Of a stretch of 64,000 bases of DNA, positions 56,014 through 63,898 are shown piece by piece (position 1 is the first letter of the stretch; the number at the start of each line of letters is the position of its first letter). Under the pieces are notes generated by a model. The model was not told the origin of the DNA. It was given only the letters and a program-made list of their open reading frames with translations, and searched no databases. Source of the stretch: Natronospirillum operosum (lineage in GTDB: Bacteria; Pseudomonadota; Gammaproteobacteria; Pseudomonadales; Natronospirillaceae); NCBI RefSeq assembly GCF_004768465.1, contig NZ_SRMF01000001.1, positions 124,001 through 188,000 of the forward strand, in the 5' to 3' direction. Made by a program: the position numbers and the translations under genes.

Positions 56014-57569
56014 GGTTGACCTCCGAGCAGGGGGGGCGGCAGTGCCGGAGCATCAACGGCCAGGTTCAGTCCGCTGCCCAGCACCGCATCGATATACTGC
56101 CAGGGGGCATTCAACTGCAGGGCGACCGACTCGGTGAACTGGATGACCGGCTCCGCCCATATCGCCAGGGCTGGGCTGAACAGCAGCGTTACCAGAGTGA
56201 CCCCGAATTTGACCGGGTCGGCCTTGCGCGGTGTCGGCGGCTGCCGGTTGGTGCGCCAGAACAGGGTGCTGCCGGCGCGCACCAGGGTGATCAGTGCAAT
56301 CAGTCCGGCCAGCAACAGCAGGGTCCACAGCAGCGGGGCCAGCGGATGAGTCACGGTGCCGCGGAAGATCAGCACTTTGCTCATGAAGCCCGACAGCGGC
56401 GGCAACCCGATAATGGCCGTAGCGCCGATAAAATACATGATACCCAGTGTATTGGGCTGGGCCAGCGGCTGGGCGGGGGTCAGATAATCGCGCGTGGTGC
56501 CGCGCTGGGCGCCAATCAGCTCGGCCAGCAGGTAGAGCCCGGCTACCACGAAGGTGGAGTGAATCAGGTAATACAGCGCCCCGCTCAGCACATTGGGGTC
56601 ATTGATGGCCAGCGTGGTCAGCACCGTGCCAACGGAAATGACCACCAGATAGGACACCGCACGCTTCAGCGTGCGCGCCGCCACCAGCCCGATGATGGCC
56701 AGCGTCAGCGTGCCGATGGACAGTATCCACAGCCAGATCTGCATGCTGCCGGCCAGTGCCCCGGCATGGTCGCCGAACAGCAGCCCATGTACGCGCAGGA
56801 TGGCGTACAGCCCGACCTTGGTCATGATGGCAAACAGGGCCGCCACGGACGGGCTGGCCGCACTGTAGGCCGCCGGCAGCCAGAAATACATGGGCAGCAT
56901 GGCCGCCTTGAGGCCGAACGCCATCAGCATGATCAGACCGGCGGCCCGGATGATGGGTGCATCCTCCGGGCCGACCTCGCTGACCCGCAGCGCCAGATCG
57001 GCCAGGTTCAACGTGCCCAGCATGCCGTACAGGGTGCCGATGCCGATCAAGAAGATGGCGGAGCCGGCCACATTGAGAATCACGTAATGGAAGCTGGCGC
57101 GTGTGCGCTCCGGACCGGCGCCGTGCATCAGCAGCGCATAGGAGGCGATCAGCAGCACTTCGAAGAACACAAAGAGGTTGAACAGGTCGCCGGTCATGAA
57201 GGCGCCCTGCACCCCCAGCAGCAGAAAATGGAACAGGGCGTGATAGTTGCGCCCGAAACGGTCATCCCCGCGCATGCCGAACAGCAGGGCCAGCAGCCCC
57301 AGCACCGCCGTCATGGTCAGCAGCAGGGCGCTCAGGCGGTCGATCACCAGCACAATGCCGAACGGTGCCGGCCAGTTGCCCATGTTGTAGACGCTGATGG
57401 TGTCGGCCTGGGCCTGCCACAGCAGTACCACCGATACCGGCACCCCGAGCAGCGCCGAGATCACGCTGACCCAGCGCTGGGTGTTCAGCTCGGCACGCGC
57501 CATGAAAATCAGCAGGGCGCCGGTGAACAGCGGCAGCAGTACCGGGAGTACTGGCCAGTGTTGCATCAT
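56010..57569 (-). CDS. mrpD: Na+/H+ antiporter subunit D (complex I-like)
   Basis: The 519-residue, about 14-helix protein is homologous to complex I NuoN/M. Key residues lie in FEVLLIASYALLMHG (the conserved Glu in a membrane helix), the Lys in AFGLKAAMLPMYFWLPAAYSAASPSVAALFAIMTKVGLYAILR (cores GLKAAMLP and MTKVGLYA), and a discontinuous helix near STLFVVAG-like VIHSTFVVAGLYLL. It is one of the two large proton/sodium-translocating subunits. Overlaps of 4 bases join it to mrpC and mrpE. Confidence 0.96.
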   Translation of the reverse strand: MMQHWPVLPVLLPLFTGALLIFMARAELNTQRWVSVISALLGVPVSVVLLWQAQADTISVYNMGNWPAPFGIVLVIDRLSALLLTMTAVLGLLALLFGMRGDDRFGRNYHALFHFLLLGVQGAFMTGDLFNLFVFFEVLLIASYALLMHGAGPERTRASFHYVILNVAGSAIFLIGIGTLYGMLGTLNLADLALRVSEVGPEDAPIIRAAGLIMLMAFGLKAAMLPMYFWLPAAYSAASPSVAALFAIMTKVGLYAILRVHGLLFGDHAGALAGSMQIWLWILSIGTLTLAIIGLVAARTLKRAVSYLVVISVGTVLTTLAINDPNVLSGALYYLIHSTFVVAGLYLLAELIGAQRGTTRDYLTPAQPLAQPNTLGIMYFIGATAIIGLPPLSGFMSKVLIFRGTVTHPLAPLLWTLLLLAGLIALITLVRAGSTLFWRTNRQPPTPRKADPVKFGVTLVTLLFSPALAIWAEPVIQFTESVALQLNAPWQYIDAVLGSGLNLAVDAPALPPPLLGGQP

Positions 57570-57979
57570 TGTTCCGGCTCCCCGGCAGTGCCTTCGGCGC
57601 CGTCCTGGTTATCGGCCGCATTTCGAGCCTGCCGCTGGCGCTCCGGTTCCCGGCCATGTTCCTCGTAGCCATCGACATGGTCATTGCCCAGCTCGCCGCG
57701 GGCGCGCAGGGCCAGCACGGTGATAAAGGCCGTCATGGCAAAGCCGATCACGATGGCGGTCAGTATCAGCGCCTGCACCAGCGGGTCGGAATAACTCTCG
57801 CCGCTGCCGATGATGGCCGGCTCGCCGGTACGCAGTCGCCCCATGGCCAGCAGAAACAGGTTCACTGCATAGGAGATCAGCGCCACGCCCATGACCACGG
57901 GAAAAGTCCGTGCCCGCAGCAGCAGATAGACACCGGTGCCGGTCAGAATGGCGATCAGAATGGCAAACAGCAGTTCCAT
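57566..57979 (-). CDS. mrpC: Na+/H+ antiporter subunit C
   Basis: The 137 residues have three membrane helices and are homologous to NuoK. Motifs are GVYLLLRARTFPVVMGVALISYAVNLFLLAMG (core GVALISYAVNLF) and DPLVQALILTAIVIGFAMTAF. A polar, charged C-terminal tail (about 30 residues, ERQRQARNAADNQDG) extends beyond the last helix. Starts and stops overlap both neighbours. Confidence 0.95.
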   Translation of the reverse strand: MELLFAILIAILTGTGVYLLLRARTFPVVMGVALISYAVNLFLLAMGRLRTGEPAIIGSGESYSDPLVQALILTAIVIGFAMTAFITVLALRARGELGNDHVDGYEEHGREPERQRQARNAADNQDGAEGTAGEPEQ

Positions 57980-60774
57980 CAGCGATTCTCCTCGGAGGCG
58001 GTATCCAGTGACTTCAGCTTGCCCAGATTGGCCAGAATCAGCAGCGTGGCGCCGACCACGGCCAGGAAGACACCGATATCGAACAGCATGGCCGTGGCCA
58101 GCTCGATCTCGCCCAGCAGCGGGATGTGGAAGTGATCATGCGCCGAGGTCAGGAAGGGCGCGCCGAAGGACCAACTGCCCAGCCCCGTCAGCCCGGCCAA
58201 CAGCACGCCGGCACCGACCAGCGGGTGGTAGTCCCACTGCATTCGGTTGTTGGACCAGCGCAGACCATTGGCCAGGTACTGCAGAATCAGTGCAATGGCG
58301 ACGATCAACCCGGCAATGAAGCCACCGCCCGGCATGTTGTGACCGCGCAGGAAGATATAGACCGCCACCATCAGCGCCAGCGGCAGTACCGGCATGTTCA
58401 GGATCAGCAGCAACAGGGGGTACTTGTCGCTGGCCCACTGGACATTGGGGTCCTTTTTCGGGTCGAACAGCCGCATGCCGTCCAGCAGCCCGAAGATGCC
58501 GATGGCGGCAATGGCCATCACGGTGATTTCACCGAAGGTATCGAAACCCCGGAAATCGACCAGAATCACATTGACCACATTGGTGCCGCCACCGCCGGTG
58601 ACACTGTTCTGAATGAAGTAGTCGCTGATGGTCTGCTGCGGCCGGGTCAGCACCGTATAGGCCAGCACGCCGACCCCGATGCCGGCCGAGGTGGCCACCA
58701 GGCCGTCGCGCACCACATGCGCATAGGTGGAGTCGTTGGGGCTTCTGGGTGGCAGCAGGAACAGAATCAGCATCAGCAGCACTATGGTGACGATCTCCAC
58801 CGACAGCTGGGTCAGCGCCAGATCGGGCGCCGAGAAGCGCGCAAAGATCAGCGCCATGCCCAGCCCCACCACGCTCAGGAACATCAGTGCCGCAATGCGC
58901 TCATGGTGCCAGATGGCTGAATAGATGGCCGTCACCATCATGATCAGCGCAATGGCCACACTGGGCGGGTCCAGCGCCGACAGCGGCACGCCGCCGTTCA
59001 GCCGTTCCAGCCCCCAGAGCCCGCTGGCGGCCACCACCACAGTGCCCAGAATCAGCAGGCTCAGGTAATGCTGCAGCGAACCGTTTTCCAGCCGGCCGGT
59101 GACCTGCCGCGCGCGCACAATCACCACGTCATGCACGAAGTTCTCGAACGCATCCATGGCATTGACCGCCGGCAGACGTTCCCAGAGTCGCAGCAGGCGC
59201 GCAAAGTTCAGATAGGCTACCGTGCCCAGCACCATGGCCACCATGCTCATCAGCAGGGGCAGGTTCCAGCCGTGCCAGATGGCCAGGCTGTAATAGGGCA
59301 GCGGGCTGGCCAGGGTGGTTGTGGCCGCCGCCGCCAGCAGCGGCCCTATGATCAGGTTGGGCACAATGCCCACCAGCAGACACAAGCCGACCAGAATCAG
59401 AATCGGTGCCCGCATGAAGAACGGTGCCTCGTGCGGGGGCTTGGGCAGTGCTTCGGGCTGTGATGGGCCGTAGAACACACTGTGAATAAAGCGGATGGAA
59501 TAGGCCACCGAGAACACCTTGGCGAATACCGCCACCACCGGTATCACCCAGCTCCAGCCGCCCAGCACTCGCTGCGCCACTGCCTCGCCGAGAAACATCT
59601 CGGTACTCAGAAAACCGTTCAGCAGCGGCACCCCGGCCATGGCCCCGGCTGCGATCAGCCCCAGCATGGCCGTCATCGGCATGTATTTGCGCAGGCCCGA
59701 CAGCAGGCGCATATCCCGCGTGCCGGTTTCGTGGTCCACAATGCCCACGGCCATGAACAGAGACGCCTTGAAAGTCGCATGGTTCATGATATGGAACAGC
59801 GCCGCCACTACGGCCAACCGTGTATCCAGCCCGAACAGCAGAGTGACCAGGCCCAGGTGGCTGATGGTGGAATAGGCCAGCAGGCCTTTCAGATCATGCT
59901 TGAACAGGGCCGTCACCGCGCCCAGCGTCATGGTGATCAGCCCGACCATGGAGACCAGAATGAACCACAGCTCCGTGCCCGACAGTGCCGGATACAGCCG
60001 GGCCAGCAGAAACACCCCGGCCTTGACCATGGTGGCCGAATGCAGATAGCTGGACACCGGCGTTGGCGCCGACATCGCATGCGGCAGCCAGAAATGGAAC
60101 GGGAACTGCGCCGACTTGGTGAAAATGCCCAGCAGAATCAGCACCAGAATGACCGGATACCAGGCGTGCTCGCGAATCAGCTCGCCTGAAGCCAGCACCA
60201 CATCCAGATCGAATGACCCCACCACATGACCCAGCAGCAGTACACCGGCCAGCATGGCCAGCCCCCCGGCGCCGGTGACTGTCAGCGCCATGCGGGCGCC
60301 GCGGCGGGCATCGGACCGGCCGTTCCAGTAGCTGATCAGCAGGAAGGAACTCAGGCTCGTGGCCTCCCAGAACAGCACCAGCAACAGCAGGTTGTTGGCC
60401 GTGACCACGCCCAGCATGGCGCCCATGAACAGCAGCAACAGGGCAAAGAACTTGCCCATGGGGTCATCGGAAGAGAGGTAGTAGCGGCCGTACAGAATGA
60501 CCAGCAGGCCTATGGCCAGAATCAGCAGGCAGAACAGAAAGGAAAGACCATCCAGACGAAACGCCAGGTTCAGCCCCAGCTCCGGAATCCAGTTCAGCGA
60601 GAAACGCCGTACCTCACCGGCCAGCACTGCCGGCGCCTGACTGAACAGCAACACCAGCCCCAGAGCCGGCGGCAGCGCCGTCGCCCAGGCACAGGCTGTG
60701 CGCCCGTGCCGGTGAAACCAGACCGGTAGCAACACACCGATAAACGGCAGCAGTATGATGAGCGCGAGCAGCAT
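57979..60774 (-). CDS. mrpA: Na+/H+ antiporter subunit A, fused A/B form
   Basis: The 931-residue large subunit joins MrpA (NuoL-like, about 1-790) and MrpB (about 800-925). The MrpA part shows FWEATSLSSFLLISYW (membrane Glu), FTKSAQFPFHFWLPHAMSAPTPVSSYLHSATMVKAGVFLLARL (cores KSAQFPFHFWLP and HSATMVKAG), and FHIMNHATFKASLFM. The C-terminal part has LRGHNMPGGGFIAGL, the MrpB signature. The fused A/B form defines group-2 (Pha/Mnh-type) six-gene operons. The complex exports Na+ in exchange for H+ and supports life at high salt or pH. It is the first gene of the operon. Confidence 0.96.
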   Translation of the reverse strand: MLLALIILLPFIGVLLPVWFHRHGRTACAWATALPPALGLVLLFSQAPAVLAGEVRRFSLNWIPELGLNLAFRLDGLSFLFCLLILAIGLLVILYGRYYLSSDDPMGKFFALLLLFMGAMLGVVTANNLLLLVLFWEATSLSSFLLISYWNGRSDARRGARMALTVTGAGGLAMLAGVLLLGHVVGSFDLDVVLASGELIREHAWYPVILVLILLGIFTKSAQFPFHFWLPHAMSAPTPVSSYLHSATMVKAGVFLLARLYPALSGTELWFILVSMVGLITMTLGAVTALFKHDLKGLLAYSTISHLGLVTLLFGLDTRLAVVAALFHIMNHATFKASLFMAVGIVDHETGTRDMRLLSGLRKYMPMTAMLGLIAAGAMAGVPLLNGFLSTEMFLGEAVAQRVLGGWSWVIPVVAVFAKVFSVAYSIRFIHSVFYGPSQPEALPKPPHEAPFFMRAPILILVGLCLLVGIVPNLIIGPLLAAAATTTLASPLPYYSLAIWHGWNLPLLMSMVAMVLGTVAYLNFARLLRLWERLPAVNAMDAFENFVHDVVIVRARQVTGRLENGSLQHYLSLLILGTVVVAASGLWGLERLNGGVPLSALDPPSVAIALIMMVTAIYSAIWHHERIAALMFLSVVGLGMALIFARFSAPDLALTQLSVEIVTIVLLMLILFLLPPRSPNDSTYAHVVRDGLVATSAGIGVGVLAYTVLTRPQQTISDYFIQNSVTGGGGTNVVNVILVDFRGFDTFGEITVMAIAAIGIFGLLDGMRLFDPKKDPNVQWASDKYPLLLLILNMPVLPLALMVAVYIFLRGHNMPGGGFIAGLIVAIALILQYLANGLRWSNNRMQWDYHPLVGAGVLLAGLTGLGSWSFGAPFLTSAHDHFHIPLLGEIELATAMLFDIGVFLAVVGATLLILANLGKLKSLDTASEENR

Positions 60775-61089
60775 GGCGGCAACGAGTCCCGTCGTCAGCG
60801 TAGCGCCAACCAGCAGGATCCCTGGTCAGCAGAATCTGGCGCGCAGTATATCGACTTTGGTCGTACGATACTCCACCTGCAGGGAAAAAAAGTGTTGCTT
60901 ATATATAAGAAGAAAGAATCTGGCGGAAATCTGAAATCTGCTCCACCCCACCGCCGAAACGCGACCCAGGTCACACTCCCAACTTGCATCAGCTGTCCCT
61001 GGTGAGCTATACCAACAGCCCGTGGTGCAGACGCTCCTCATTCAGTGCAAAGTTGCATATGCTGATAGTGTTGAGTGACAGGGGATATC
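60775..61089. other. Intergenic stretch upstream of the mrp operon
   Basis: These 315 bases hold no gene. The stretch contains an A/T-rich island with a perfect 12-bp palindrome, CTTATATATAAG (60898-60909). A leftward TATACT (60845-60850) lacks a good -35. Promoters for the mrp operon (leftward) and the GFA gene (rightward) should lie here, but I cannot place them firmly. Confidence 0.5.
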
Positions 61090-61527
61090 ATGAGCATTAA
61101 TGGCAGATGCCTTTGCGGCAGTGTGGAATTCAGGGTAAGGGAGCTGTTGCCTCACTTTTACCAGTGCCATTGCTCCCTGTGTCGGAAAATATCTGGCTCT
61201 GCATCAGACACAGCCACCTTTCTGAATAGAGAGCATTTTACCTGGGTAAAGGGTGAAGATGTCGTTCGTTCGTACAAGACCGAAACGGGTTATCGCCACG
61301 ACTTTTGCAACCAATGCGGCTGCACCGTGCCTCATTTGATGGAGAATGGCACCCAGTACTGGGTGCCAGCCGGGCTGCTTGATGATGCCGGGGACAGCCA
61401 GGTGGCGGTTCATCTTTTTGTGGGTTCCAGGGCCAGTTGGGATACGATCGGTGGCAGCGGAACACAATTTGAAGAAATGCCGGCAATGGAGACACTCAAC
61501 AATACACTGCAACGGACGAATCGCTGA
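61090..61527 (+). CDS. GFA (Gfa-like) zinc-binding domain protein
   Basis: The 145-residue cytosolic protein has the GFA/CENP-V fold. Cysteines for two zinc sites are in GRCLCGSVEF (C8, C10), QCHCSLCRK and FCNQCGCTVPH. Members include glutathione-dependent formaldehyde-activating enzyme, but most, like this one, have no known substrate. AGGGG lies 9 bases before ATG 61090. The C-terminus is a short hydrophilic tail (NNTLQRTNR). It is the first gene of the accessory segment. Confidence 0.88.
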   Translation: MSINGRCLCGSVEFRVRELLPHFYQCHCSLCRKISGSASDTATFLNREHFTWVKGEDVVRSYKTETGYRHDFCNQCGCTVPHLMENGTQYWVPAGLLDDAGDSQVAVHLFVGSRASWDTIGGSGTQFEEMPAMETLNNTLQRTNR

Positions 61528-61557
61528 CAGCGGGCATAATGCACTGCTGGAGCAAGC

Positions 61558-61701
61558 ATGAAAGCCGAAACACTGGAGACGCTGCGACCCTTGCTGAATA
61601 TGCTGCGTGGATACTCTGTGCTTGAGGAAGTGCAGACGGCGGCATTCCATCTCGATGGTCGAGACTTTATTCACTTCCATTACCATGGTGCTGACCGGTG
61701 A
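61558..61701 (+). pseudogene. Truncated gene, 47 aa remnant
   Basis: A well-placed GGAG lies 6 bases before ATG 61558. The peptide starts MKAETLETLRPLLNMLRGYSV and ends abruptly after VFHL-type and HFHYHG motifs (AAFHLDGRDFIHFHYHGADR). Its last 20 bases fall inside the 46-bp repeat at 61681-61726. The paired FHL...FIHFH pattern looks like the first half of a small globular protein whose 3' end was replaced by the repeat. This is inferred from motif feel, not from a match. Confidence 0.4.
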
Positions 61702-61726
61702 TGGACACTGAGGCCTGCGTGAGCAG
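61681..61726 (+). repeat. 46-bp direct repeat, left copy
   Basis: It is 41/46 identical to 63899-63944, in the same orientation, 2,218 bases apart. It begins TACCATGGTGCTGACCGG and ends CTGCGTGAGCAG. The two copies bracket the XRE, membrane-protein, SDR-like and tautomerase genes. The copies differ only by base substitutions, with no gaps. Confidence 0.8.
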
Positions 61727-61740
61727 ATCGGCTGGCCAGA

Positions 61741-61941
61741 CTACAACGCATCCGTCTTGTCGAAGACTTCCTCGACACTGAGGTCGAAAGCATCGGCGAT
61801 GCGAAAGGCGAGCGGCAGCGATGGATCGAACCGGCCGTTCTCGATAGCATTGATCGAATTGCGCGAGACACGCACTCGCTCGGCCAGTTCAGCCTGACTC
61901 CAGCCCTTCTCTGCACGCAGTACGCGGATACGGTTGTTCAT
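61741..61941 (-). CDS. XRE-family transcriptional regulator, small
   Basis: The 66-residue protein is almost entirely a Cro/C1-type helix-turn-helix. MNNRIRVLRAEKGWSQAELAERVRVSRNSINAIENGRFDPSLPLAFRIADAFDLSVEEVF (cores SQAELAERVRVSRNSINAIE and YP-like DPSLPLAFRIA) is close to the YozG/archaeal-type small regulators often paired with DUF2178-like membrane proteins. ATG 61941 is used. It is last of a leftward group whose first gene has a palindromic candidate operator upstream. Confidence 0.88.
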   Translation of the reverse strand: MNNRIRVLRAEKGWSQAELAERVRVSRNSINAIENGRFDPSLPLAFRIADAFDLSVEEVFDKTDAL

Positions 61942-61960
61942 CCAAACATCCACCTGTATC

Positions 61961-62125
61961 TCATGCCGGTCTCCCGAGACGTCGTGCCCACCAGATGGAG
62001 ACGGCAATCGTACCCATAGTCTGCAAGAGGACGACCATAATGACACCGATGGTGATTCCATGCTTGATCGCTCTGTCCGGCGACCCTGCACTAATGGCCG
62101 TCGCCAGATCCACCAGCGCATTCAT
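61961..62125 (-). CDS. C-terminal part of a probably frameshifted membrane protein
   Basis: This 54-residue frame starts MNALVDLATAISAGSPDRA and has a membrane helix (GITIGVIMVVLLQTMGTIAVSIWW) with a basic tail. Its start overlaps the stop of the preceding frame (ATGA). There is no independent Shine-Dalgarno. It reads naturally as the last helix of the protein encoded just upstream. If not a frameshift product, it is a coupled one-helix peptide. Confidence 0.5.
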   Translation of the reverse strand: MNALVDLATAISAGSPDRAIKHGITIGVIMVVLLQTMGTIAVSIWWARRLGRPA

Positions 62126-62421
62126 CGAGGGGGAAACAACATCACCAGCACAGCAGCGACCATGCCAATGGTCATGCCTATTGTGCTGGCGACGCGTTGG
62201 CCGGCGACTTCCACCTCGTCCAGGCGACGGTTTACGCGCGAAGCAATGAACAGACTGTAGCCCAGCACAAAGATCGCAGTTGCAGTGGTAACTCCCTGAA
62301 CAATCGCATCGTTCTGTTGTTCCAGCCACGGTAACAGCGCGACAATGACGCCAGGTACGATGAAGACAGGCGAAATCCACAGCATCAGCCGACCAGCTCT
62401 TCCGACATGATTTATAGCCAT
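62122..62421 (-). CDS. Small membrane protein (DUF2178-like), probably truncated by a frameshift
   Basis: The 99-residue frame from ATG 62421 (GGAG 7 bases upstream) has three hydrophobic stretches (LMLWISPVFIVPGVIVALLPW; GVTTATAIFVLGYSLFIAS; TIGMTIGMVAAVLVMLF) and ends right after a run of five C (62129-62133). Adding one base at that run would join it to the next frame and give about 153 residues ending in a fourth helix. Membrane protein plus small XRE regulator is a recurring pair in bacteria and archaea. The family name is tentative. Confidence 0.6.
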   Translation of the reverse strand: MAINHVGRAGRLMLWISPVFIVPGVIVALLPWLEQQNDAIVQGVTTATAIFVLGYSLFIASRVNRRLDEVEVAGQRVASTIGMTIGMVAAVLVMLFPPR

Positions 62422-62486
62422 GAGAATCTCCATTCTTGGTGAGTTTTCGGGCAACGCACATAAAGCTTGTCTATATGAAAAGCTAG

Positions 62487-62514
62487 CTTGTCATTTTTCC
62501 TCGAAAATGACAAG
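62487..62514. promoter_or_regulatory. 11-bp inverted repeat, candidate XRE operator
   Basis: CTTGTCATTTT (62487-62497) and AAAATGACAAG (62504-62514) pair perfectly around TCCTCG. The site lies 66 bases upstream of the membrane-protein start, in an A/T-rich stretch where a promoter should be. Autoregulation by the XRE protein of the same operon is a reasonable inference. Confidence 0.55.
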
Positions 62515-62665
62515 TACCCTTTGCAATCCACCGCAGAACTCGCTTGTTCATTTGCGAACGGAATCTTGAACGTGCCCAAATGCTGCTGGAGAATTTCATT
62601 GGCAGCGCCTGAGAGAATCGGTGATTCCGTATGACAATTCGAGTCAGGATTGGAGGATGGTGAGT

Positions 62666-63217
62666 ATGTATCGACATACAATCGCTGTGGGAGCAACCGG
62701 AATGCTTCGAGCTGCTGCGGTTGAGCTGGCAGCACGCTCAAAGCAGTTTACCTCCGTGGCGCGCACCAGGGGCTCCCTGAGTCGTCTTGATGACGCACTG
62801 CGCAATCGCGCACAACATCACCCACTGCAGCTGGATTGGTCGAATGCAGATGATTTTCTGGCTCGAATACAGCAACATGTCTTCGGCACAGAACCGCCTG
62901 ATCTCGTTGTCGCCTGGATTCATGATGATCAGCTCACACTGCGACTGGCCTTGGATCTGGCCAACTCTGGAGTGGCATTTCGATTCTTCCATATTATTGG
63001 AAGCGCCACGGTTAACCCGGCGGAAATTGCAGATAGCTTGCTGGATGAATTCGACCCTCCAGCAAACCTTGATTACCACCAGGTTATTCTTGGCGCCAGG
63101 CAGTCCGGCTGGAGATCGCGCTGGCTGACTGACCAGGAAATATCGGCAGGAGTGCTCGGAGCCATTGATCTATTGGACGATCAGTTCGTCGTTGGCATGC
63201 TGGATCGATACAGGTGA
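62666..63217 (+). CDS. Short SDR-like Rossmann-fold protein
   Basis: The 183-residue protein starts MYRHTIAVGATGMLRAAAVELAARS, a Rossmann GATGML nucleotide-binding turn. It ends in a block I associate with a small SDR-like family: YHQVILGARQSGWRSRWLTDQEISAGVLGAIDL (cores HQVILG and RWLTDQEIS). Central VVAWIHDDQ matches the same family. The classical SDR Tyr-x3-Lys is not evident, so catalysis is uncertain. GGAGG lies 9 bases before ATG 62666. The tautomerase-like gene follows on the same strand. Confidence 0.75.
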   Translation: MYRHTIAVGATGMLRAAAVELAARSKQFTSVARTRGSLSRLDDALRNRAQHHPLQLDWSNADDFLARIQQHVFGTEPPDLVVAWIHDDQLTLRLALDLANSGVAFRFFHIIGSATVNPAEIADSLLDEFDPPANLDYHQVILGARQSGWRSRWLTDQEISAGVLGAIDLLDDQFVVGMLDRYR

Positions 63218-63300
63218 TCGCGCTTTCAGGCCTGACCAGACCATTTCAAGTTGTCCAACTGATAAGGTCCACCTCAGTTTGCACGTACGGAGGAACCAGA

Positions 63301-63687
63301 ATGATAGTGGTATACGGGATCAAGGATCGGTTGAATCCGATAAAGGCCAGGCTCTCGGATGTGATCCACGGCTGCATGCAAACGGTTTTGGGCATGCCGG
63401 AAGACAAGCGCGCGCACCGGTTTGTGCCCTTGGAGCGAGAGGACTTCTACTACCCCGGGGGTCGAAGTGATGCCTACACCGTCATCGAGATCAACATGAT
63501 GGCAGGGCGCAAACCCGAAACGCAAAAGGCGCTTATAAAGGCACTATTCAAGGAAATAGAGGCAGAGCTTGGTTTGGCTCCGGTTGATGTTGAGATCACG
63601 ATCAAGGAGCAGGAACCCTATCAATGGGGCTTCCGGGGCATGACAGGCGACGAGGCAAAAGATCTCAAGTACAAAGTCAGGGTGTAG
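63301..63687 (+). CDS. Tautomerase-family protein (Tautomerase_2) lacking Pro-1
   Basis: The 128-residue protein matches the Tautomerase_2 pattern: VYGIKDRLNPIKARLSDVIHGCM, LGMPEDKRAHRFVPLEREDFYYP, YTVIEINMMAGRKPETQKALIKALF, VDVEITIKEQEPYQWGFRGMTGDEA (cores PEDKRAHRF, IEINMMAGR, WGFRGMTGDE). In this superfamily the residue after Met is normally the catalytic Pro-1. Here it is Ile (MIVVYGI), so ordinary tautomerase activity is doubtful. GGAGG lies 7 bases before ATG 63301, which fixes the start. Confidence 0.88.
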   Translation: MIVVYGIKDRLNPIKARLSDVIHGCMQTVLGMPEDKRAHRFVPLEREDFYYPGGRSDAYTVIEINMMAGRKPETQKALIKALFKEIEAELGLAPVDVEITIKEQEPYQWGFRGMTGDEAKDLKYKVRV

Positions 63688-63755
63688 CGTCGCCATTGAG
63701 TCCGCGCTGCGTGCGCTGAATTTCATTTCACTCGGCAACCCGGCACCGGAGAACC

Positions 63756-63866
63756 ATGACTCTAAAATATGTCACCAGTATTCAGGGCGGGGCTCTGGAA
63801 ACTGCGGGTTTTCCCGAGCAGGCAATTCCCTACCGGGACAACGAAGAATTGCTGATGTTGGTTTGA
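63756..63866 (+). CDS. Possible 36-aa peptide or gene remnant
   Basis: A GGAG sits 5 bases before ATG 63756. The peptide begins MTLKYVTSIQGGALETAGFP and ends NEELLMLV. It is not hydrophobic and has no recognised motif. It may be the 5' fragment of a gene cut by a recombination that also left the repeat 33 bases downstream, or a chance frame. Confidence 0.3.
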   Translation: MTLKYVTSIQGGALETAGFPEQAIPYRDNEELLMLV

Positions 63867-63898
63867 TCCAGACCGGGCAACTACCGCACCTGTCAGGT

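Noticed and set aside
56016-57668. A 550-codon + strand frame
   Set aside because: It is antisense to mrpD and mrpC. The translation is extremely Gln/Gly/His-rich, as expected opposite a hydrophobic membrane protein.
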